This document shows positions 56,623 through 64,000 of a stretch of DNA of 64,000 bases, piece after piece (the stretch's first letter is position 1; every line of letters begins with the position of its first letter). This stretch comes from Cenococcum geophilum 1.58. Taxonomy: Eukaryota > Ascomycota > Dothideomycetes > Gloniales > Gloniaceae. A model generated the notes under the pieces. It was not told where the DNA came from. It did no database searches and saw only the letters and a list, made by a program, of their open reading frames with translations. The DNA is taken from contig KV748194.1 in assembly GCA_001692895.1 (NCBI GenBank), positions 2,352,746 to 2,416,745 of the forward strand, written 5' to 3'. The position numbers were made by a program, and so were the translations under genes.

Positions 56623-59600
56623 ATGTCTGAACTTTACAGAGTTGGCCAAACTGTCGAGCTCAACGATGGCCGTCAGGCAGTGGTCCGATACATTGGAGAA
56701 CCAGCATTTGCTCAAGGACAATGGGTTGGGGTAGAATTCATGGATGCTGTAGGCAAGAATGACGGCTCTGTCCGAGGGGAGAGGTACTTCGACTGTCCGC
56801 CTGGCCACGGCATGTTTCTCAAGTCCACGGGCATTTCGAGAATATTAGAGAAACCCAAAGCCACACCAAGAGCAAATGGAAGACCATTCAGTCAGCCTCC
56901 TAAGGGAAGGCCCTCCAGTTTTACAATGGATCAAACAAGCAAAACCAGGCCAGCGAGCAGGCCCTCAAGTATGGCGCTAGATCCGAAGGGTGCGCTTTCA
57001 CCAACAGGATCAACTGTGAGTCGTCTAAGCCAAGCTTGCCTTAAAATACTAATATGCCGAAGTCGCCTGTCAAATGGCCTCTATCAACAATCACATCTCG
57101 CCCTCGCCCAAGTATGGCCCCCCCAACGAATAAACGAATGTCAATTGCTCCCACACCTCCTTCCATACAGCCAAGGAGTACAGCACGTCTCTCCATTGGA
57201 GGACCACAACTGGGCTCTACTAGAGTGGGAAGCTCTATCTTGACTGGAAAAATGCCAGTCAGCCGTCCTTCTCTTGGGCCCACGAAAAGAACTAGTTCAC
57301 CCTCTTCAACAGTCAAAAAAGCGCCTACTCTTTCCGTATCATCTTCATCTACAGCCACAAGAGCCACTGCAGTCCACGATAAGCAAGTAGAAGAACTAGA
57401 AGCGAAGCTACGTATCATGGAGAAGAAGCGAATTGAGGACCGTGAGAAGCTCAAAACACTAGAGCGGCTTCAGCAGGAACGGGATAAATTCGAGAATATC
57501 ATTCAGAAACTACAGACAAAGTACCAGCCACAGCAGCAAGAGAATGCAGACCTCAAGAAGCAACTGAAAGAAGCTGAGAGCAGGCTCGAACAGATTGAAG
57601 CCATCCAAGAAGAGCATGACACTTTGCTCGAAATGACCACTCTCGACCGAGAGATGGCTGAGGAGAAGGTCGACGCTGCTAGGAGTGAGAATGCCAATCT
57701 TAAGCAAAGGCTTGAGGAGTTGGAGCTAGAGAATGAGATTCTTAAGGATGAGAACCAGGAGCTGGGCCAAGATATGAGTCCAGAGGAGAGGACTAGCGCA
57801 GGTTGGCTACAAATGGAACGCGAGAACGAGAGATTGAGAGAAGCACTGCTACGACTCCGCGATATTTCGCAAGAGCAAGAGGCCGAGCTCAAGAATCAAA
57901 TCAAAAGCCTCGAGGAAGATGTCCAGGATCTAGCACAAGTCAAGCAGCAGTATGACGATACAAAGGCGCGCTTGTTAGAGTGTGAAGCAGATATTGAAGA
58001 TCTGCGGCAACAATTGGATGCCGCTCTCGGTGCCGAGGAGATGATCGAGGAGCTTTCTGACCAGAATATGTCGTTGAGAGAGCAAATCGACGAGCTGAAG
58101 ATTACTATTGATGATCTTCAGAGTCTGAAGGAGTTGAACGACGAGCTCGAGATTAATCATGTTGAGAACGAAAAGCAGCTTCAAGAAGTCATCGATTTCA
58201 AGGATTCGCTCATTTCCGAACAGGCACGTCGTGCCACCCAGCAGGAAGAAACGTTGACAGACCAAGAGTACACCATTTCACGATTCCGTGAATTGGTTAC
58301 AAACCTCCAATCTGATCTAGAAGACCTAAGATCGACCAAGGAAATCTCAGAAGCCGAAGCGCAGGAATTGAGCAATCGCTCCAAGCAAATGATGGATCTG
58401 AACAGGCAACTCCAAGCTTCAGCGTCTAACACAAAGATCAAGATGATAGACATGGAATTGCGGAAACTGGAGGCCCAAGAAGCCGCAGAGCATCTTGCTA
58501 TTGTGCAACTATTTCTTCCGGAAGCTTTCCATTCTGAACGGGACTCAGTCCTCGCTCTTTTGAGGTTTAAGCGCATTGGGTTTAAAGCTCATCTCTTGCA
58601 CGGATTCATCAAGAATCGAGTTAGTGGTACAGACCGTCATATTCATGATGACGACGTCTTCGACGCCTGTGATGTGTTGGACAAATTAACTTGGATTGCA
58701 GCTATGTGCGAGAGATTTATCAACAGCATCTCTGGCTGTTCCCTCGAGCAATTTGCTAGATTCGAGGGTGCATTGTACGAGCTGGAACCTGTAGAGCGCG
58801 CATTGAACGGGTACATCGATGGACTGAAGCGGGACGAGTTGCGAGAAAAACAGGTCGCTAGCGAACTCCACCGGTACGTTTCTAGGCCTCACTGCCATTT
58901 TATGACAGCTACTAATCAAACAAAAGATCCGTTGCTCTTATGTCCCACCTGGCCGAGATTCATCTCTCAGCCACGCTAGACGCCTACGCTGACGACGTGC
59001 TTATGCGCACCCTCCTCATGCAATCACACCTTGAAACTACCGCTGCAGCGCTCTCCCTCATTAAATCCGAAACACAATCCCGCATTTCCATTATCCCTGA
59101 TGAGGAAGACGACGGTGTTGCGGCGTTTGTGCAGAAAGCTGATTCCATAATCGCGCAATCGCGCTCTGCGAAAGTCGTTGTCGGTAAAACCATTCGCGCA
59201 TTACAGGAGCTCAAGTCTCGATCTCTGTCTTTAACTACCGACACAATTGGCGCATTCGAGGAATGCGAAAAAGGAACAAAACAGCTAGCGCTTTGTACAC
59301 GCCAGTTAGGTGAAAAAATGTATAGCGTATTAATGAGAGAAGGCCGTACTGAACCTATTACCTTCGCTGAAATTCGACCCACACTCTTCCACACAGCAAA
59401 GATGAGTTTCCCTGGTTTCACTGATATCCCCAATGAATCAGATCTTTTCTTCGCCATGGGCACAACGTTCCGCGCTCTTACGGATGCCTTGGCAAACCTA
59501 AATGCCCTGTCATCGTCCCTCTCCAGTACAGCAGAGTTTGAGCGCGCACCCGCTCCATGGGTGCTTCGTTCTAAAGAACTTGCAGCAAGCAAAATCGTGA

Positions 59601-60418
59601 GTGTAGACGCGGAAGAGGAAATTAGAAGATTGAAGGATGAAGTACATGCGCGTGCCACTGCACTCAAGCTGCGTGATCAGGAGATTGAGGAAAAGAGTGT
59701 TAAGATCGAATTACTGGAAGCCCGTACCCGTGATGCTAGCAAGAAAGCAACTAGGATCAAAGAGTTAGAATCGCGCATTGAAGAGCTGCGGGGCAGGGAG
59801 CGCGCTCTAGTCGAAGAAAGCGAGAAGAGAAGCAAGGAAATTAGAGCGCTCGAAGACGAACGCGAGCGCTGGGCAGTGCAGGCAGCTATTCAGGCGAAGA
59901 TTGGTCAGAACGGCGGAAGTGGGGATGGAAAGAGGGATGCCGGGGCAGATAAAGTGGCCACAAAACGCGAGCTGGAGATCCTTGGAGAGGAAATACGAGT
60001 TCTAGAGTCCGCAAACCGCTTCGTACGCCGCAGCCACCGAAAAGATCTAATTAAAGCCACTCTTGCAGTAGACTCTTGGCTCCGCGTCCCGGTCAAACCG
60101 GATTCAAACCTACAAGTCAGTAGAACGCAAACTAGGGCGAAGGCTGGACGTAAGGCGCTCGAAGAACTTGTTAATCTCCCAGCAAGAACGCAGTACGTAG
60201 ATCTGACGCCCTACCCACCAAAGGAACGGCTGAAGTGGCGGTCGCTAGTTCAGACGCCACTATACCAGCTCAAGGAACAAGAAGTGCGGCGTGCCGAGGC
60301 GTGGATGTCGTGGGATATGAAGGCATTTTCAGATGAAATGAACGATGCTGATATTGTGAAAACAGAAAGCTGGAGTTCGTGGGATGGAAGGGAGATTAGG
60401 CTTATGTCACAGGTCTAA
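56623..60418 (+). CDS. Dynactin p150Glued subunit, 1,231 residues
   Basis: It is the large dynactin subunit (Neurospora ro-3, Aspergillus nudM, yeast Nip100), which links dynein to microtubules and cargo. Exons are 56,623-57,015, 57,063-58,873 and 58,927-60,418. Intron 1 (47 bp, GTGAGT...CGAAG) joins PTGST to SPVKW. Intron 2 (53 bp, GTACGT...AAAAG, branch TACTAAT) restores ELHR-SVALMSHLAE. The N-terminal CAP-Gly domain, about residues 5-72, contains GQWVGVEF, GKNDGSV and the FDCPPGHGMF end. A Ser/Pro/Arg-rich basic linker follows (about 75-235), then long coiled-coil 1 (about 236-600). Next comes the conserved dynactin domain starting AEHLAIVQLFLPEAF, then coiled-coil 2 (about 960-1,055). The length fits the family. 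It appears intact. Confidence 0.94.
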
Positions 60419-61053
60419 ATGAGGGTGGTGCAACAGTGGTTTTCAAAAGCCGTGGAAGATTTTTTCTCATTCTACTTGTTCTTTTGTGTAACAGAGAGAT
60501 ACACGATATCACATTGCAGTGGTGTTACTGCCATTGACTGGGCTCTCTTCCGGTTCAAACTGCTGGTTATTGCTTAAGCTGATACCGATAGACCCACAAG
60601 GGTAGAATTTTCCTTCTTTGTACCTCGATTCAAACTACCCTTTTTGAAGCGTGGATAAGTAGCGCCTCACAGCTACTAAGGAAAGTTTTTGTTGAGCAAT
60701 GGTGATGAAGCTATCAGTTCACTTTGGCTATGTACACTGCTTAAATCAAAAGGCACGTATCAAATAGCTTCGCTATGGCGATAATAGATCATAACTAGCG
60801 TTATGAGAATAGCGCGCTGTTAGAGAATGCAAAAGGCTGAGGCCATGAGAGTTACTAAGTGAACATTAGGAGTCATTGAGAATTTGACTACGTGATGTGT
60901 TTGGCAGGGGGGGTGTAGGTGGCATTACAGGAGTTCTTGCGATCACGTGATAGAAATTATAGACAATCTTGCGTTATCGATAAAAATTTGACCAATCAGG
61001 AGGCATGGTTTGAGTACAGTGCCTTGGTGTTATATGCACGAGCCACATCCTTA
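60419..61053. other. Intergenic downstream of dynactin
   Basis: No gene is recognised. A TCACGTGA palindrome lies at 60,943-60,950. A GTTATCGATAAAAATTTGAC-CAATCAG stretch near 60,970-61,000 resembles, in inverted orientation, the core of the 122-bp MITE at 32,234. It has no clear ends. Confidence 0.4.
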
Positions 61054-61484
61054 TAACGTATTAGCCACCCCAACGAGCCAGCCACCCAAGCGAGCCACCC
61101 AAAATTACACCAAAATCAGCTGTCTTTATATATTAATAACTCCACCACCACTTAATAAATAATTATAAAATTTAAAAATAAATACTTACATATCTATACT
61201 ACTAATGTAATAAACTTTTTATATAATTATTATTATTTCTCTAAGGTTATACTTTTGCTATTAAAAAATTAAAATTAAAAAATTAATAGATATTTTAAAC
61301 TATAAGTTAATATTAAGTTTTAAATATTAAAACTTATAACCTATTAACTTAAATCTTAAATACTTAATTTTATAATTATTTATTAAGTGGTGGTGGAGTT
61401 ATTAATATATAAAGACAGCTGATTTTGGTGTAATTTTGGGTGGCTCGCTTGGGTGGCTGGCTCGTTGGGGTGGCTAATACGTTA
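61054..61484. mobile_element. 431-bp fold-back element with identical 119-bp arms
   Basis: Left arm 61,054-61,172 and right arm 61,366-61,484 are exact reverse complements as far as I can check, starting TAACGTATTAGCCACCCCAA. If the outer TA is a target duplication, the arms are 117 bp and begin ACGTATTAGCC, like a Tc1/mariner-type MITE. The outer arm contains repeated AGCCACCC motifs, and the 193-bp centre is very AT-rich and non-coding. As RNA it would form a long perfect hairpin. The two arms show no transitions relative to each other. Confidence 0.92.
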
Positions 61485-62529
61485 GCTCCCTAACGGGTGA
61501 TGGGATACTCCACCTTATGGAGTCTCCTATACGCCACCGTCCTTTAAGGAGATAGAGCCCATTTGTTATTGACGACCGTGATAAGGCACCTAAATACTCA
61601 CTTAATAGAGACATTTAGGTTGGCTGAGGCTACATATTATGCTTTATGAAGTGCGATTTTGCACTTAAAATTGGATATCCCATTCCCCTCTGACAACTAA
61701 TAACACTAACACGTTTTTAAATTATAACTGAATTATGGCTAGCTATTAATAACTAGAACGAACCAAGGACATCAGATCTAGAAATAACTAATATCTAAAG
61801 CGTCCTAGAGTATACGATTTCCGCGACATTATCTGCCGCTCCTTTAAAAACTGCTCCGATATTGAAAAAGGAGGTTCGGCAAGTGTGGATCTCGAAAGTA
61901 TCTCAAATTGTCTCAGTTGTTGTAACATATAAGGTGGTCTTCAAGTCAAGGACGCTGACGCCAGCCAGATCTTTCCATTATAATAACTTTAAGACCCTCA
62001 CGATCGTATGCGCAGCATCTAGATGCCTGAAGGAATCAGTGGCATTGCTTATCGTGAAATCTCTTAGCGCAATTTCCGTCCGATGACTCGATGTCGCTTC
62101 GGGATTATGCTGATAATTTATGAGGAAACCTGCGACAGCATCCTGGTTTACATAACGTAATAAATATACAATTCTCGCAATCTTTCCAAATCGAATTCTG
62201 TAATGTTCAACGAATACCAAAAGGCATTATTCGTGTAAGCACATTGAACAAACTGGCGAATTCCATCGGCCTCAAAAGGCCTGACGCTCGCTCGTATATG
62301 TGGGAGTTTAGAAACTTCTTTTTCTAGAAATTAGAGTAACAGCCACCGACGCCAACTCTGAAAAAGAAAAAAAAATCGGATCTATGAACCTCCGGTGACC
62401 TTTTTTGACCGTACCCTATGCATAAACGAAGAGAAAATGTCCGAGGAACTCGCGTATGCCAAGTGAAAGCCCAAGCTCGCGGGCAGTTAAACTTTCTGCC
62501 AGACGTGTCACCAAACTCGCTCGTCGACT
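61485..62529. other. Intergenic, possible decayed coding fragment
   Basis: A minus-strand stretch, 61,978-62,220, reads like coding sequence (for example VNQDAVAGFLINYQHNPEAT and LDAAHTIVRVL) but has no recognised family and no start or splice context that I trust. It may be the remnant of a lineage-specific gene. An A-run at about 62,360-62,375 and the Nudix 3' UTR complete the interval. Confidence 0.35.
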
Positions 62530-63125
62530 CTACCGGTGCATAGTACATCGATTCAGAGCGTCCAACAATTCAGGTCGATCCGCCAGCGCCTGGGTTGCCT
62601 GGGAGAAAGTCATCCACTGTCTCGCTCTCTTGTGCATTTCAGGCCATTGTGCTTCCTGCTTCTCCACAGTGCCCTCGAAAAAGTGATAGGCAGCTTTGGG
62701 TGCCTGGGCAGTGAGCTGCTCGGGCTTTCGTTTCTCTGGGATGAGGCCTAGATCGTATGTGATTTTGCAGATGATTCCTGCTTCTTCCCAAGCCTCCCGT
62801 TTCGCAGCATCCTGCGCCGTCGCTTCATCGGTCTCCCAACCGCCTTTCGGAAGGACCCAGCCGCCACGACGGGTGGATTGTATGAGAAGGACGTAGTATT
62901 TGTCCGAGGAGAGTGGGACTATGCCCGCGACGAGTCGTTCGCCTTGAGAGCCGTAACCTGTGGGTTTGGAAAGCTTTCAGCAAAACTATCCAGCTAAATT
63001 ATCCCCCAAAATCCCATCACAATGACAGATTTATATTTGTCTCTGCTTTCCGGTGTCTTGTGATCACACTTACGTTGATTGCTTCGCCCCGTTCGCGCCT
63101 CCATGGGCAGCTGATGTGCGGCCAT
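62530..63125 (-). CDS. Nudix hydrolase of the DIPP/Aps1 type, 159 residues
   Basis: This group hydrolyses diphosphoinositol polyphosphates and diadenosine polyphosphates; the exact substrate here is inference. Exon 1 is 63,125-63,074 and exon 2 is 62,957-62,530. The 116-bp intron (GTAAGT...CCCACAG) joins SNQ-R-YGSQGERLVAGIVP in frame. The Nudix box lies at about residues 56-79, reading GGWETDEATAQDAAKREAWE followed by EAGI, with R71, E72, E75, E76 and G78. There is one more residue than the standard 23 between the first Glu and Arg. The strand WVLPKGG before the box and the later AAYHFFEGTVE segment fit the family. The protein is short and compact, without signal or membrane segments. Confidence 0.9.
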
Positions 63126-64000
63126 GTCGACTTGCTCAGTTAAGGGAAGAACCGCTAGGGGAAAGCTGGCTTAGAGATTTCACTCACTCGACCTAAGGAA
63201 ATGGCAGCTGAAGGAGAGGCTAGGTCGGAAGTGGTTTGGATGGCCTAAGAAGAAGGGAAAGGCCGGCAAACACGAAGGGATAGTTCTTCGTCTGAGTTCA
63301 GAGCGCAGTGCTTCGGGGGCGGCTGGTGATGAAGAACCGTCAGTCCCGCGGGGGACGGGGCTGAGGAAATTGGAGTGACCTGCGCAGGTGAAAGGAGGGA
63401 GGCATCGTGGATCGTGTATGTGTTTTAGTTGTGATTGAATAGGGTCGAAAAAAGTGGGAGACTAAAAGCTCGTCGGCCGGGACGCGTACAGTCGCCCTCA
63501 GCATCCTCTCCGATAGGCGCCAAGCTGCCTGATCCTCGAGTTGCATAGAGAGACTGAGGACGCCCTCGCTCGCGCACAGGGGGCGTGCCGTGGTGAGATG
63601 GGCCTCATGGTAGGTAAGCAGCGCGAGACAGCGGCAGCATCGGGCATGGAAGGCAAGGAAGGGCGCCCGCAGAGAGGGGCATCACCGGGCCTGTGTCTCC
63701 GCCTAGACGCTGCAAAGGCTTTAGGTACCTATCTCGCGGGCTCATGGGCAACGTTGAGCCTTGCCGGCATCCAAAAATTCTGCCTGTAGCTGCTATGACG
63801 TGGTCGGAAAGCCGTTCAGTGCAACAATTGGCCCCGTAGCGCTCCAGTAGCATTGCGAGACTTGACCCCGTGAAGACCCCCAGATCAGATATCGCAGTAT
63901 CTCTTCGCCGCAGTGGTACCTGAACAACCAGGCCAGCATGCTCGCACAGCACGCTCGCACAGCACGCTTCCGCATGGCCAGCGCAGCAACTGTCATAATT
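63126..64000. other. Window end, upstream of the Nudix gene, no gene seen
   Basis: The DNA is GC-rich for this window. Several open frames exist on both strands, but none shows a recognisable domain, so I call no gene. A 13-bp direct repeat (GCTCGCACAGCAC, 63,940-63,952 and 63,953-63,965) lies near the end. Confidence 0.4.

Noticed and set aside
63541-63996. Overlapping open frames on both strands at the window end
   Set aside because: GC-rich DNA keeps several frames open; no domain or conserved motif supports any of them.
1-64000. Biosynthetic gene cluster, CRISPR array or tRNA genes
   Set aside because: No clustered biosynthetic enzymes, regularly spaced repeats or tRNA-like B boxes were found on reading; absence by eye is not proof for tRNAs.

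Overview
This is nuclear DNA of a filamentous ascomycete (Pezizomycotina). The evidence is short GT-AG introns of about 47-116 bp in most genes, typical fungal housekeeping genes (dynactin p150, a PXA2-type peroxisomal ABC transporter, Snu66, mitochondrial bL28), and an AT-rich repeat block whose mutations are almost all C-to-T and G-to-A transitions, as left by repeat-induced point mutation (RIP). The class cannot be fixed from sequence alone. Leotiomycetes is a guess.

Region 1-25,600 is a RIP-degraded transposon graveyard with no intact gene. A Tad1-like LINE (minus strand) is split by a complete Ty1/copia element (2,223-7,189; 195-bp LTRs, 5-bp target duplication). A Ty3/gypsy pol relic follows (about 9.7-15.4 kb, minus). 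A second gypsy family is then present as two minus-strand copies. One is split by another complete copia element (17,550-22,904, plus; 262-bp LTRs). The other preserves the empty insertion site and carries a 141-bp MITE.

Region 25,600-35,200 is transitional. It holds one two-exon gene of unknown function, a dead SAT4/rhodopsin-like membrane protein gene with a 145-bp solo LTR inside it, a dead MarR-GNAT gene that lost its middle, and a cluster of small mobile elements. The cluster includes a second solo LTR of the same family, several MITEs, and an 852-bp long-TIR element apparently nested in an older relative of itself.

Region 35,200-63,200 is ordinary gene-rich DNA: Snu66 (-), Pth2-type peptidyl-tRNA hydrolase (-), mitochondrial bL28 (+), a metallophosphoesterase (+), an unknown two-exon gene (+), a Sif2/TBL1-like LisH-WD40 protein (-), a TMEM115-like membrane protein (+), a dead ankyrin-repeat gene (-) split by a hAT-like transposon, a PXA2-like transporter (+), dynactin p150 (+) and a Nudix hydrolase (-). 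These serve unrelated core functions (splicing, translation, chromatin, Golgi, peroxisome, cytoskeletal motor) and do not form a pathway or cluster. A 431-bp fold-back element with two identical 119-bp arms lies between dynactin and the Nudix gene.

I found no tRNA, rRNA or CRISPR array. Exon borders were inferred by eye from splice signals, frame and family conservation. I see no convincing new multi-gene system. The novelty lies in the small mobile elements and in two unknown genes.
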